DNA of 64,000 bases from Alcaligenaceae bacterium. Lineage in GTDB: Bacteria; Pseudomonadota; Gammaproteobacteria; Burkholderiales; Burkholderiaceae_B. Positions 54,972 through 63,779 of this stretch are shown in pieces. Each line of letters begins with the position of its first letter. The first letter of the stretch is position 1. The position numbers were made by a program, and so were the translations under genes. The DNA lies in contig JAAYGT010000063.1 of NCBI GenBank assembly GCA_012727555.1, forward strand, positions 62,001-126,000. The letters run 5' to 3'. The notes below the pieces were generated by a model. The model searched no databases. It was not told where the DNA came from and saw only the letters and a list, made by a program, of their open reading frames with translations.

Positions 54972-55670
54972 ATGCTGTTCAAGGTGATCAGGTCAGGTTC
55001 TCAGCATATATTGTCTGTTTCGCATCAGCGTCTCCAACGCTATATGCGCGACCTTCCTGCCACGGCTTTTCTGCGGGAATGGCTGGCGTCTCCTAAATCG
55101 ATCGGGGCTATTTGCCCCAGCTCACGGTACCTGGCACGCACCATGGCACGTCAGATTCCCGTGTCATCTGCCGGCTTGATCATCGAACTCGGCCCGGGTA
55201 CCGGTGTTGTCACACAGGCGCTTCTTGAGCGCGGTGTATCGCCCGACAAACTTGTCCTGATCGAATTTTCTGCTCCGTTTGTCCAGCGACTGCGTCAACG
55301 CTTTCCAGGCGTTACCGTCCTGCATGGCAATGCAGCGAATTTGTCCGAGCTCGTACCCCGGTCTTTGCCTGTCGATGCCATTGTCTCCAGTCTCCCGCTG
55401 TGCTCCTTGCCAACGGCCTTGACACGCGCAATTCTTGATCAGTGGGAACATGTGCTGGGCGTGCGCGGCGGGGTTGCAGTGCAGTTCACGTACAATATGG
55501 CGAAACCCGGCTGGATGCGCTTCATCAAGGCGACAGCAGGCTTTTCCACACTCGTGTGGGCCAACATTCCTCCGGCCCGTGTCAGCTGTTTCCATTTTCC
55601 TGCACGCGCTTGCCTTTCCTCCAAACACCATGACACCCTCTTTCAAGACACGCATCCTTCAGGAACTTGA
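54972..55670 (+). CDS. Class I SAM methyltransferase, phospholipid N-methyltransferase (PmtA)-like
   Basis: A 232-residue protein. The N-terminal amphipathic part reads MRDLPATAFLREWLASPKSI then GAICPSSRYLARTMARQ, typical of PmtA-like enzymes. The SAM site is IIELGPGTGVVTQALLERGV, with LVLIEFSAPFVQRLRQRFP and DAIVSSLPLCSLP downstream. It probably methylates a membrane lipid amine; phosphatidylethanolamine to phosphatidylcholine is possible but unproven. The C-terminal tail overlaps the next gene by 41 bases in another frame. The 187-base gap from xthA (54785-54971) shows no convincing gene or promoter. Confidence 0.82.
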   Translation: MLFKVIRSGSQHILSVSHQRLQRYMRDLPATAFLREWLASPKSIGAICPSSRYLARTMARQIPVSSAGLIIELGPGTGVVTQALLERGVSPDKLVLIEFSAPFVQRLRQRFPGVTVLHGNAANLSELVPRSLPVDAIVSSLPLCSLPTALTRAILDQWEHVLGVRGGVAVQFTYNMAKPGWMRFIKATAGFSTLVWANIPPARVSCFHFPARACLSSKHHDTLFQDTHPSGT

Positions 55671-55947
55671 ACAGTGTTTATTGCTGGGCGTGAACCTCGA
55701 TGACGCAGAGTTCACCGTTTGCCTGGCCATCGCCGAACCCGATATCAACCTGGTCGCCGACATCCTGCCTCCCCGGTATTTTGAAAACGATGCCAATGTG
55801 CATGTGGCTGCACTGACTCATCCTGATGACGCCGGCGACACCATCAACGACATCACCTTTGCATTGGAACCCGGTGACACCGTTGTTTTTCTTTGTATCG
55901 ACGAAGCGACCTTCGATGCAGCGCTGGCTGTGTTCGATCAGGTTTGA
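55630..55947 (+). CDS. Conserved-looking hypothetical protein, 105 residues, acidic
   Basis: A soluble acidic protein (start MTPSFKTRILQELEQCLLLG; later PDINLVADILPPRYFENDAN and ITFALEPGDTVVFLCIDEAT), with alternating hydrophobic strands suggesting a small alpha/beta fold. I do not recognise the family. It begins inside the 3' end of the PmtA-like gene (41-base overlap) and ends 30 bases before gmk, so it is probably cotranscribed and translationally linked. The codon pattern agrees with its neighbours. An in-frame upstream extension to 55435 only reads the other gene's antisense phase and is rejected. Confidence 0.72.
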   Translation: MTPSFKTRILQELEQCLLLGVNLDDAEFTVCLAIAEPDINLVADILPPRYFENDANVHVAALTHPDDAGDTINDITFALEPGDTVVFLCIDEATFDAALAVFDQV

Positions 55948-55977
55948 ATCGTCCTTGACCCCACCCGTGTTTTCATC

Positions 55978-56616
55978 ATGACAGAATCATCAGGTAACGT
56001 TTTCATGGTCGTTGCGCCCAGTGGCGCCGGTAAATCCAGTCTGGTCAACGCCCTGCTTCAGCAGGACCCCGCCATTGTGTTGTCCGTTTCATGCACGACG
56101 CGTGCCCCACGCCCCGGTGAAGAACACGATAAGCACTACCGTTTTATAAGCGTTCCGGAATTCCAGTCTTTACGCTCTCAGGGCAAATTGCTGGAATGGG
56201 CCGAAGTGCATGGCAATTTCTACGGTACGCCCCGTGATCGTATCGATGAATCCCTGGCAAACGGGCGCGATGTCCTGCTTGAAATTGACTGGCAAGGGGC
56301 ACGACAGGTGCGCAAGCACTACCCATCAGTCATTGACATCTTCATCCTTCCACCGTCCATCGAAACACTTGAGGAGCGCCTGAACCAACGCGGCCAAGAC
56401 GATCCACAGGTTATAGCCCGACGCATGCTGGCCGCCGGCAGTGAAATATCGCATGCACCAGAATGCCAATATGTTATTATCAATCAAGACTTTAGCTTGG
56501 CTCTTGAGCAGCTTGTACACATTGTTTCGGCGGCGCGTATGCGCTTCCCTGCCCAAGCAACCCGACACTCGAACCTGTTTTCCCAGTTGGGCATAGGCCG
56601 GTCATCTGCGTCTTAG
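55978..56616 (+). CDS. gmk: Guanylate kinase
   Basis: A 212-residue enzyme converting GMP to GDP. The P-loop is [20 protein letters not shown], followed by the GMP-binding segment [40 protein letters not shown] and [14 protein letters not shown]. The C-terminal lid and [18 protein letters not shown] are typical. Order gmk-rpoZ-spoT is conserved and functionally coherent, since GMP/GDP pools and (p)ppGpp interact. Confidence 0.97.
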   Translation: MTESSGNVFMVVAPSGAGKSSLVNALLQQDPAIVLSVSCTTRAPRPGEEHDKHYRFISVPEFQSLRSQGKLLEWAEVHGNFYGTPRDRIDESLANGRDVLLEIDWQGARQVRKHYPSVIDIFILPPSIETLEERLNQRGQDDPQVIARRMLAAGSEISHAPECQYVIINQDFSLALEQLVHIVSAARMRFPAQATRHSNLFSQLGIGRSSAS

Positions 56617-56723
56617 CGGTGTATCGGCTGTTTGTGTCAGGCGTACAATAACCCCTTGTTCATTGTCGGCGGGCGCATGGTGTTTCGCTCCCGTCACGCT
56701 CATTCTATCTATCCAGGAATCCC

Positions 56724-56927
56724 ATGGCCCGTATCACTGTTGAAGATTGTCTCAATCGTATTCCCAACCGCTTCGACCTCACGCTGGCGGCCACGTATCG
56801 CGCACGCGAACTTGCCCAGGGGCACGAACCGCGCCTTGAAAGCAAAGACAAACCTACGGTAACCGCCCTGCGTGAAATAGCGGCCGGTGTCACCGGTCCC
56901 GAAATGCTTCGCAAGGTTCCAACCTGA
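56724..56927 (+). CDS. rpoZ: RNA polymerase omega subunit
   Basis: A 67-residue omega subunit that supports RNA polymerase assembly and, with beta', forms one ppGpp site. It begins [20 protein letters not shown] with [20 protein letters not shown] and [15 protein letters not shown], the standard signature. AGGAA precedes the ATG. Located directly before spoT, which makes and degrades ppGpp. Confidence 0.97.
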   Translation: MARITVEDCLNRIPNRFDLTLAATYRARELAQGHEPRLESKDKPTVTALREIAAGVTGPEMLRKVPT

Positions 56928-56943
56928 TTTCCCAAGGCAGCAT

Positions 56944-59226
56944 ATGGCGTTCTCCACTCTTCGTGATGCTTCATCCGGCCTGTTGGCCGTTCTGAAGAAG
57001 CGCCCGCGTCTTGGACGAAGTAAAGGTTCCAAGCCAGGTGGATTACGCCCTCCTGATCCCCTCGAAGAATCCTCAGCGCCGCCGATCGCATCACTGGCGG
57101 CACTGACCCAAACGATCAGCGCCTACCTTGATGCCAAAGACATCGAGCGGGTGCGCGAAGCTTATCGCTTTTCCGATCAGGCCCACCTGGGGCAGTTCAG
57201 GGCCAGTGGCGAACCCTACATTTCACACCCTATCGCAGTCACTGAAATCTGTGCCGGCTGGAAGCTCGATGTCGATTCCCTCATGGCCGCCCTGCTCCAC
57301 GATGTCATGGAAGATCAAGGGGTAACGAAGCAGGAGCTGGCTGAACGGTTTGGCACCGGTGTGGCAGAAATCGTCGATGGTCTTTCAAAGCTTGATCGCC
57401 TTGAATTCGCAACCAAGGCAGAGCAACAGGCAGAAAGTTTTCGCAAAATGCTGCTGGCCATGGCGCGCGATGTTCGCGTCATTCTCATCAAACTGGCTGA
57501 TCGCCTGCACAACATGCGCACCCTTGGGGCTGTCAGCAATGAAAAACGTCGTCGCGTAGCGCGCGAAACGCTGGAAATCTATACTCCGATCGCTCACCGA
57601 CTCGGCCTTAATGCCTTGTTTCGGGAACTGCAGGATCTCTGTTTTCAGGCCATGCACCCCAATCGCTACCAGGTGCTTCAGAAAGCCATGATGGCAGCGC
57701 GTGGTAACCGGCGTGAAGTAATTGGAAAAATCACGGATGCCGTTCGGGTCGCCCTGCCTGCAGCCGGCATCGAGGCGGAAGTCTCCGGACGCGAAAAGTC
57801 GCTGTTCAGCATTTACAACAAAATGCTTGAACAGAAAAAAACCTTTTCCGAGGTCCTTGATATCTACGGGTTCCGGGTCATTGTGCATACATTGCCTGAA
57901 TGTTATCTGGCTCTGGGTACCCTGCATCAGTTGTACCGTCCGGTACCCGGAAAGTTCAAAGATTACATTGCCATTCCGAAGTTGAATGGTTATCAGTCGC
58001 TGCATACTACACTGGTCGGGCCTTACGGCACACCAGTCGAATTCCAGTTCCGTACCCGCGACATGGACCACGTAGCCGAAGAAGGCGTTGCCTCACACTG
58101 GCTCTACAAAGACGACAAAACCAGTCTTAACGAACTGCAAAAGCGTACGCATCAGTGGCTGCAATCATTGCTCGATATTCAAAGCCAGACCGGCGATTCC
58201 GGTGAGTTCCTTGAACATGTCAAGGTTGATCTCTTTCCAGATGCTGTCTACGTATTCACACCGCGGGGAAAAATCATTTCATTGCCGCGCGGCGCCACGC
58301 CCATCGACCTGGCCTATGCCATTCACACCGACATCGGCAACCAGGCTGTTGCGTGCAAGGTCAATGGCGAATTCACACCGCTGCGTACCGAACTGAAAAG
58401 TGGCGATACCATCGAAATCGTCACATCACCAGCCTCCAGACCCAGTGCCCAATGGCTTAATTACGTACGCACCGGGCGGGCCCGTTCGGAAATCCGCCAT
58501 TACCTGCGTACGGTCAAGTACGAAGAATCCGTGGCATTCGGGCAGCGCCTTCTCAGCCAGGCCTTTGCTCAACTGGGCATTACCGAACCGGCTCCCGATG
58601 ACCCCGAATGGGAAAAACTGGCCAAGGGTTCAGGGGCCAGTTCACGTCAGGAAATTCTGGCTGACATTGGTCTGGGAAAACGGCTGGCTGCGGTTGTTGC
58701 ACGCCGCTTCACGCCTGAACATGCCATCGTGGCCACCACGGCAGCCGCTGTCGATGAAATCACGGCAACAACCAACACACCCATTCTCATTCACGGCAAT
58801 GAAGGCCAGGCCGTTCAATTGGCACCATGCTGCGGCCCCCTGCCAGGCGATGCCATCATCGGGGGTATTCGCCTGGGTCATGGCCTGGTCGTGCACATGG
58901 CCGAATGCGCCGTGGCGCAGCGTGCCCAGGCGCGCGAACCTGAGCGCTGGATACCCGTCACCTGGGGACGCGACACTGCCCGCCATCTGTCAACCCGCCT
59001 TGATGTAACCGTACTGAACGAACGCGGCGTGCTGGGTCGTCTGGCAGCAGAAGTGACTGAAGCAGACTCCAACATCATGCATGTCACCATGCAAGACGAA
59101 CCTGGCGCCTCGACAGCGTTGCTGCACCTGACCGTTCAAGTTGACAGCCGCAAGCACCTGGCTCAGGTGATCCGGGCCATACGTCATGTGCCGCAAGTTC
59201 AGAAAATTGTGCGCGTGAAAGGCTGA
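56944..59226 (+). CDS. spoT: Bifunctional (p)ppGpp synthetase / hydrolase
   Basis: A 760-residue RelA/SpoT-family protein controlling the stringent response. An N-terminal extension of about 40 residues precedes the HD hydrolase domain, with YISHPIAVTEICAGWKLDVD and the metal motif LLHDVMEDQG. The synthetase domain has GREKSLFSIYNKML, EVLDIYGFRVIVHT and DYIAIPKLNGYQSLHTTLVG. A TGS domain (VYVFTPRGKIISLPRGATPI) near residue 435 and a C-terminal ACT domain (ERGVLGRLAAEVTEADSNIM) follow. The intact HDxxED supports active hydrolysis. ATG 56944 is chosen; the frame opens 19 codons earlier inside rpoZ. Confidence 0.96.
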   Translation: MAFSTLRDASSGLLAVLKKRPRLGRSKGSKPGGLRPPDPLEESSAPPIASLAALTQTISAYLDAKDIERVREAYRFSDQAHLGQFRASGEPYISHPIAVTEICAGWKLDVDSLMAALLHDVMEDQGVTKQELAERFGTGVAEIVDGLSKLDRLEFATKAEQQAESFRKMLLAMARDVRVILIKLADRLHNMRTLGAVSNEKRRRVARETLEIYTPIAHRLGLNALFRELQDLCFQAMHPNRYQVLQKAMMAARGNRREVIGKITDAVRVALPAAGIEAEVSGREKSLFSIYNKMLEQKKTFSEVLDIYGFRVIVHTLPECYLALGTLHQLYRPVPGKFKDYIAIPKLNGYQSLHTTLVGPYGTPVEFQFRTRDMDHVAEEGVASHWLYKDDKTSLNELQKRTHQWLQSLLDIQSQTGDSGEFLEHVKVDLFPDAVYVFTPRGKIISLPRGATPIDLAYAIHTDIGNQAVACKVNGEFTPLRTELKSGDTIEIVTSPASRPSAQWLNYVRTGRARSEIRHYLRTVKYEESVAFGQRLLSQAFAQLGITEPAPDDPEWEKLAKGSGASSRQEILADIGLGKRLAAVVARRFTPEHAIVATTAAAVDEITATTNTPILIHGNEGQAVQLAPCCGPLPGDAIIGGIRLGHGLVVHMAECAVAQRAQAREPERWIPVTWGRDTARHLSTRLDVTVLNERGVLGRLAAEVTEADSNIMHVTMQDEPGASTALLHLTVQVDSRKHLAQVIRAIRHVPQVQKIVRVKG

Positions 59227-59277
59227 AACCTGTTGCCAAGAATCTGCAAGATCTTGGTGCGCAGGAACCTGCCTGTG

Positions 59278-59306
59278 TTCAGGGCAATCCAGCCTGGCGC
59301 CCTGAA
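59278..59306. terminator. Inverted repeat between convergent spoT and M23 peptidase genes
   Basis: TTCAGGGC (59278-59285) and GCCCTGAA (59299-59306) are perfect complements with a 13-base loop in the 93-base gap between convergent genes. A weaker CCAAGA/TCTTGG stem lies just before it. Neither has a T-run, so intrinsic termination is uncertain, but the position fits a shared transcript end. Confidence 0.4.
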
Positions 59307-59319
59307 TGGGCTTGCATAC

Positions 59320-60171
59320 TTACTGACGCAAAAAGATGGCGGGGTCAACCCTGACATTGTTAAGACTGACATTCCAGTGCAAATGCGGTCCGGTTGACCG
59401 ACCGGTGGATCCTGTGCGCGCAATGATCTGACCACGCTTGACTGTGTCTCCCACCTTGACATCAAATGCCGATAAATGGCAGTACATGGTGATCAGGCCG
59501 TGCCCGTGATCCACAAAAACTGTTTTTCCGTTGAAGTAGTAGTCAGCCACAATGGTGACCACGCCATCGGCCGGTGCCTTGACGGGTGTACCTGTGGGCA
59601 CTGCAAAATCAAGCCCGGAGTGTGCATTGCGTTCCTGACCGTTGAAGAAACGGCGCAGACCAAAGGGGCTTGAAAGACGCCCTTGCACAGGTTTGTCGAA
59701 CAGCACATTGCTTGGGGGGTGATCACGAAATCGGGCATATGCCTGCATCTGTTCACGAAACTCACGTTCGTAGCGTTTCAATTGCTCCGGATCCGGATCA
59801 ACATGGCGTGTATTCTTGAGCGTGATGTGCTGGCTTTTGTAGGTTTTTGGATTGATCGTGAAATCGATTGTGTAGTCTCGACCAGACTCGGTGACACGCA
59901 CCGCACTTTTGCCGGGTACTGCCTTCAGATCGATACCCACCAGAGCCAGCCATTGCTGATCGGAGTCTTTGACGACCAGCACGGGAAGTTCGTTGTAGGT
60001 CACGGCGGGACGATTGACTGACGGCTTGAGTGTCAGCGCAGCCACACCACCCGGCACAGGCTGGTGCAACTGGCGCGCAATGTAACCTGCCGATGCCTGG
60101 GCATGGACTGCAGCCAGCATCCCCCAAAAAAAGACGACAACAAGAGCCAGTTTGTGTACTGCTGCCTTCAT
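59320..60171 (-). CDS. M23 family (LytM-type) peptidase
   Basis: A 283-residue secreted protein. The signal peptide (MKAAVHKLAL to AAVHAQA) is followed by an N-terminal domain containing YNELPVLVVKDSDQQWLALV. The C-terminal peptidase domain has zinc/active-site motifs NAHSGLDFAVPTGTPVKAPA, DHGHGLITMYCHLS and GPHLHWNVSLNNVRVDP. All HxxxD and HxH residues are present, so it is probably an active peptidoglycan endopeptidase, similar to YebA/MepM types. Its ATG overlaps the stop of the EamA gene (ATGA). Confidence 0.92.
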   Translation of the reverse strand: MKAAVHKLALVVVFFWGMLAAVHAQASAGYIARQLHQPVPGGVAALTLKPSVNRPAVTYNELPVLVVKDSDQQWLALVGIDLKAVPGKSAVRVTESGRDYTIDFTINPKTYKSQHITLKNTRHVDPDPEQLKRYEREFREQMQAYARFRDHPPSNVLFDKPVQGRLSSPFGLRRFFNGQERNAHSGLDFAVPTGTPVKAPADGVVTIVADYYFNGKTVFVDHGHGLITMYCHLSAFDVKVGDTVKRGQIIARTGSTGRSTGPHLHWNVSLNNVRVDPAIFLRQ

Positions 60172-61040
60172 ACGCGTACTTTCCAACGCCAATTACATAA
60201 AACAACGCCCATCAGGGCGACGGCAAATCCGGTGATCTGGATCGTACCCAGACGATCACCAAACAGAAACCAGGCCTGCAGCGCTGCCAGAGGGGGAGCA
60301 AGAAACATGAGCGATGAGGCTTTGGCGGCCTGACCACGACGCACCAGCCAGACCAGAAGAAACGCGCCAACCCCTGAAAGGACAAACGATGCCCAGGCAA
60401 GAGCGCCCCACAAGGCCAGGGACCCATCCCAATGGCGTTCACCAAGCAACACAACGAAGACCGCCGTGAAAACCATGGAGCCCATGTTCTGGATAGCTGA
60501 CGAAACGCGGATATCGCTACCGGCAATCGATGTTTTCTGCAACAGCGTACCGAGCGTGATCGAAAAAATAGCCAGCAACCCGATGGATAGCCCCATCCAG
60601 CCAAAAGACTGGTCGCCGCCCGCCTGCAGACCCGGCTGTACAACCAGAGCCACACCAGTCAGCCCCAGAGCCAATCCTGCCCAAACGCGCGTGTCAGGGC
60701 GCTCTCCGAGCGCCGGAATGGCAAGAACTGCAGTGAATACAGGTTGCAGCGCCCCGAGTAAAGCCATGATTGCAGGCGGCACTCCGTGTCCGATCGCCCA
60801 GTAGGTACCCGACAGGTACAGACCCTGCAAAAGCACACCGGCCAGCAGGTGACGTGGAAATTGCCGTAGTGGTGGCCAAGGGAGACGCAACCACAGTGCA
60901 ATGCCCGTGAACATGGCCGCCGCAATTGCTGTACGGACCATGAGAAACAATGTGGTGTCGGCATGGGGCAAGATGAACTTGCCCACCGTGAATCCGGTGG
61001 ACCACACGAACACGAAAACAACGGAAAGAATGAGAACCAT
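60168..61040 (-). CDS. EamA/DMT-superfamily transporter
   Basis: A 290-residue membrane protein with ten hydrophobic helices in two five-helix repeats. It begins ILSVVFVFVWSTGFTVGKFI with the conserved WSTGF block, and TYWAIGHGVPPAIMALLGAL with QPVFTAVLAIPALGE marks the EamA repeat. It probably exports a metabolite such as an amino acid; the substrate cannot be inferred. It is coupled to the M23 gene by overlap, and 26 bases from the YbbA-like ATPase gene. Confidence 0.88.
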   Translation of the reverse strand: MVLILSVVFVFVWSTGFTVGKFILPHADTTLFLMVRTAIAAAMFTGIALWLRLPWPPLRQFPRHLLAGVLLQGLYLSGTYWAIGHGVPPAIMALLGALQPVFTAVLAIPALGERPDTRVWAGLALGLTGVALVVQPGLQAGGDQSFGWMGLSIGLLAIFSITLGTLLQKTSIAGSDIRVSSAIQNMGSMVFTAVFVVLLGERHWDGSLALWGALAWASFVLSGVGAFLLVWLVRRGQAAKASSLMFLAPPLAALQAWFLFGDRLGTIQITGFAVALMGVVLCNWRWKVRV

Positions 61041-61066
61041 GAATGACCGAGCGCCCGGGGCAATGA

Positions 61067-61735
61067 TCAGACAACCGGAACCGGTTCGAGACGGAATTCG
61101 CGGGAACAGCGTGAGGCCAGCGCGGCATCGTGGGTTACCAGAACCAGTGTCGTTTGACGTTCCAGATGCAGCGAAAACATGAGTTCAATCACTTTTTCTC
61201 CAGTGGCCGCATCAAGACTGCCTGTGGGTTCATCGGCAAACAGTATTTTGGGTTGAACCACAAAGGCACGGGCAAGCGAGACACGTTGTTGTTCACCCCC
61301 GGAAAGCGTGCGCGGGTAGTGCTGCATGCGCTGGCTCAGGCCCACACGTTCGAGCATGGCACGGGCATCGGACAGCGCAGGCTTGCCGGCCAGTTCAAGT
61401 GGCAGCATCACGTTTTCCAGTGCGGTAAGATTAGGCAGCAACTGAAAGGATTGAAAGACGAAACCCACGTGGCGTGACCTGAGTTGTGCTCGCTGTTCTT
61501 CGTTCATCTGGAAAATGTCGTGGCCCAGCAGGCGCACCGTACCCGATGACGGGGTATCGAGACCGGCCATCAGCCCTAGCAGGGTCGATTTTCCGGAACC
61601 TGAGCGGCCCGTGATGGCCAGGGTTTCACCCGGTTGCACACCGAAACTGATGTTCTCAAGCAAGGTCAGTGTGCCGCTCGAGTCGGTAACACGTTTGCTT
61701 AACTGATCAACCTCGATGGAATGGACGCTTTTCAT
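61067..61735 (-). CDS. ABC transporter ATP-binding protein, YbbA/LolD-like
   Basis: A 222-residue ATPase of the MacB/LolD/YbbA group. Walker A LAITGRSGSGKSTLLGLMAG, Q-loop GFVFQSFQLLPNLTALENVM, signature RTLSGGEQQRVSLARAFV, Walker B KILFADEPTGSLDA and switch His VLVTHDAALASRC. In E. coli ybbA is divergent from tesA and followed by the permease ybbP; here no permease follows, and the next gene is an EamA transporter. Its start codon overlaps that of the divergent TesA-like gene by two bases. Confidence 0.9.
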   Translation of the reverse strand: MKSVHSIEVDQLSKRVTDSSGTLTLLENISFGVQPGETLAITGRSGSGKSTLLGLMAGLDTPSSGTVRLLGHDIFQMNEEQRAQLRSRHVGFVFQSFQLLPNLTALENVMLPLELAGKPALSDARAMLERVGLSQRMQHYPRTLSGGEQQRVSLARAFVVQPKILFADEPTGSLDAATGEKVIELMFSLHLERQTTLVLVTHDAALASRCSREFRLEPVPVV

Positions 61736-62390
61736 GAATGTATCCGGTAAAAGACGCTTTTTCCTGAGCTCAATGCTGGCACTTGGCCTGACGACTATTG
61801 TTCACACACCCCACGCAACCACTTCGCAAACCACAAGCAAAAAAAACGTGCTTGTGATCGGTGACAGTTTATCGGCCGAATATGGCCTGCAACGTGGTAC
61901 GGGCTGGGTTGAACTGATCGCACAGCGCCTTCAGGAAAGGCATCCAGAATACCAGATTCAAAACAGCAGTATCAGTGGCGACACGACCCGCGGCGGGGTT
62001 TCGCGTCTTCCCGATGCACTTGATACCTACAAACCGTCGATCGTTATTCTGGAACTGGGTGCCAACGATGCCTTGCGGGGATTACCACTGGAAGCGACCC
62101 GTGAAAACCTGAATCACATGATCAACATGGTGCATCAGACCGGAGCCCGTGTGCTGCTGGTCGGCATGCAGATTCCACCCAACTATGGCAGAACCTACAC
62201 GCGCCAGTTTCAGCAACTGTTCCCCGATCTGGCACAGGAAACCGGCAGCGCACTGGTTCCCTTCCTGCTTGAAGGTATCGCTGCTGACCTGGGTTTTTTT
62301 CAGTCAGACACCATTCACCCGAATGAAAAGGCACAACCCGTGCTCGCCGACACGGTCTGGTCAGCACTGGCACCTATGCTGCAACCTTGA
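61734..62390 (+). CDS. tesA: TesA-like periplasmic arylesterase / acyl-CoA thioesterase I (SGNH hydrolase)
   Basis: A 218-residue SGNH-fold esterase. A signal peptide of about 30 residues (MNVSGKRRFFLSSMLALGLT onward) precedes VLVIGDSLSAEYGLQRGTGW, the block I GDSL with nucleophilic Ser. Block II Gly is in SSISGDTTRGG, block III Asn in ELGANDALRG, and block V has Asp and His in FQSDTIHPNEKAQP. It should hydrolyse acyl thioesters and esters in the periplasm. ATG 61734 lies in CATG with the divergent ATPase start; an alternative ATG at 61716 would add six residues. Divergence from ybbA is as in E. coli. Confidence 0.92.
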   Translation: MNVSGKRRFFLSSMLALGLTTIVHTPHATTSQTTSKKNVLVIGDSLSAEYGLQRGTGWVELIAQRLQERHPEYQIQNSSISGDTTRGGVSRLPDALDTYKPSIVILELGANDALRGLPLEATRENLNHMINMVHQTGARVLLVGMQIPPNYGRTYTRQFQQLFPDLAQETGSALVPFLLEGIAADLGFFQSDTIHPNEKAQPVLADTVWSALAPMLQP

Positions 62391-62394
62391 CAAC

Positions 62395-63603
62395 TCAGGC
62401 GCCCACCACGCAATTGCGTGACAATTTCTTGGCCTCGTACAAACGTTCATCGGCCCGTCGGGCAACGATTTCAAGTGTCTCGCCAGGCCTGAACATGGCC
62501 ACACCGATACTGACCGTAAAATTCAGGGTACGCCCATGATGATCGGTCACCGGCGTGATTTCCGCCTGGGCACGGATCCGCTCCGCCGTTTCAAGTGCCT
62601 GTGCGCGTGTTGCCTGTGTAAGGACAACAACGAATTCCTCGCCCCCGTAACGCGCAGCAAAATCATTTTTGCCGGCCACCTGACGCAGCAATCGGGCAAA
62701 TTCTGCCAGCACACGGTCACCCACGGGATGGCCGTACTGGTCGTTGATGCGCTTGAAATGATCGAGGTCCATCATGAGCAGGGCCATCTGCTTGTCACCC
62801 CTGGCCTGCAGGGCCTGATCGAGACTGTGTGCCAGAGCGCCCCGGTTCAACAGGCCTGTCAAGGGGTCGTGTGTTGCTTCGCGATACAGCCGCAGCAACA
62901 GACCAAGATGAAAATAATTCGATGTAAGAGCGATGGTCAGCAATGCAAAAAGGAGCCATGATTCCTGCAACCCTGCAGCTGTAAACCAGTTTCCCGTCAG
63001 GTACTGCGAGGCTCCTTGGGCAAGCAGTAAAACCGCGCCCACCACCCCGGATTCGATCAGGGTGAAGGGAAACAGACTGAGCATGACCACCAGCATGTAG
63101 GGAATGAAACTGTATCCGACCAGATCGTGAGTGCCTGGGTGCCGTGTCAGTGCAAAAAGAACGAGCACGTAGAATGCCGCAGGCAGAAAGAACAGCAAGC
63201 CCGCCGAGACCCGTGCGCGATTGAATCGGCCTGCGCTGCCGCGCGCAAGAAACACGGCCAGCACAAGACCCGCCATCATGAAGATGCGGCCCACGAGCGT
63301 GTACGAACGTGTGTCATCGGGTAATAAAAAGAAATCAAGCACAGCCCAGAAAGGCAGCAGGACAAGAAAGAGAATGGCAATGACCGTGACGCGACCACGA
63401 AGGTAATCGCCACGCGCATATGAAAAATCTTTTGAATGGTGCCTGCCACACAAGGTGTCGGCGATTGAGCTGACGCCAATGGCCTTCAGGCTATGCAAGG
63501 TACCCGCCTGAGAAAGCAGGGTTTGTGCGTTAGCCTGGGGAGCCGGTGATGAGTCGGCCACGGACATGGCTCCAGCGTGAACGGAAGACGCTTTCTTGTT
63601 CAT
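62395..63603 (-). CDS. Membrane-bound diguanylate cyclase (GGDEF)
   Basis: A 402-residue protein. A polar N-terminus of about 75 residues is followed by six hydrophobic helices (about residues 78-230) with no recognised sensory family, then a GGDEF domain: DPLTGLLNRGALAHSLDQAL, MMDLDHFKRINDQYGHPVGD and the catalytic ARYGGEEFVVVL. It should make cyclic-di-GMP from two GTP. The inhibitory I-site RxxD is changed to GKND, so product inhibition through it is unlikely. ATG 63603 is used; another at 63567 is possible, and neither has a good ribosome site. It converges with tesA with a 4-base gap. Confidence 0.9.
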   Translation of the reverse strand: MNKKASSVHAGAMSVADSSPAPQANAQTLLSQAGTLHSLKAIGVSSIADTLCGRHHSKDFSYARGDYLRGRVTVIAILFLVLLPFWAVLDFFLLPDDTRSYTLVGRIFMMAGLVLAVFLARGSAGRFNRARVSAGLLFFLPAAFYVLVLFALTRHPGTHDLVGYSFIPYMLVVMLSLFPFTLIESGVVGAVLLLAQGASQYLTGNWFTAAGLQESWLLFALLTIALTSNYFHLGLLLRLYREATHDPLTGLLNRGALAHSLDQALQARGDKQMALLMMDLDHFKRINDQYGHPVGDRVLAEFARLLRQVAGKNDFAARYGGEEFVVVLTQATRAQALETAERIRAQAEITPVTDHHGRTLNFTVSIGVAMFRPGETLEIVARRADERLYEAKKLSRNCVVGA

Positions 63604-63696
63604 GGGCAGGAATACGGTGAAGTGGACACGCAGTGGATTCAGACAGGAGAGTCCGGGCAAGACCTGGACAAGAGTAACATGAGTCGTCAAATATGC

Positions 63697-63763
63697 AACA
63701 GGCCGACATTGGGTCGGCCTGTTTTTGGTATCAGATCGAATCAGGCGCACCTGATTCGATCTG
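63697..63763. terminator. Tandem strong hairpins between ppiD-like and diguanylate cyclase genes
   Basis: The first hairpin has perfect 14-bp arms CAGATCGAATCAGG (63732-63745) and CCTGATTCGATCTG (63750-63763) around CGCA, 17 bases beyond the ppiD-like stop on the minus strand. The second has 11-bp arms AACAGGCCGAC (63697-63707) and GTCGGCCTGTT (63713-63723), followed by a T-run on the plus strand. Together they form an efficient transcript end, although the T-run faces the direction opposite to the adjacent genes. Confidence 0.7.
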
Positions 63764-63779
63764 TTGATCGGGTGCTGTT

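Noticed and set aside
54784-54987. 67-codon frame directly after xthA
   Set aside because: Arg/Pro/Cys-rich shadow-like composition, no ribosome site, and it runs over the start of the PmtA-like gene.
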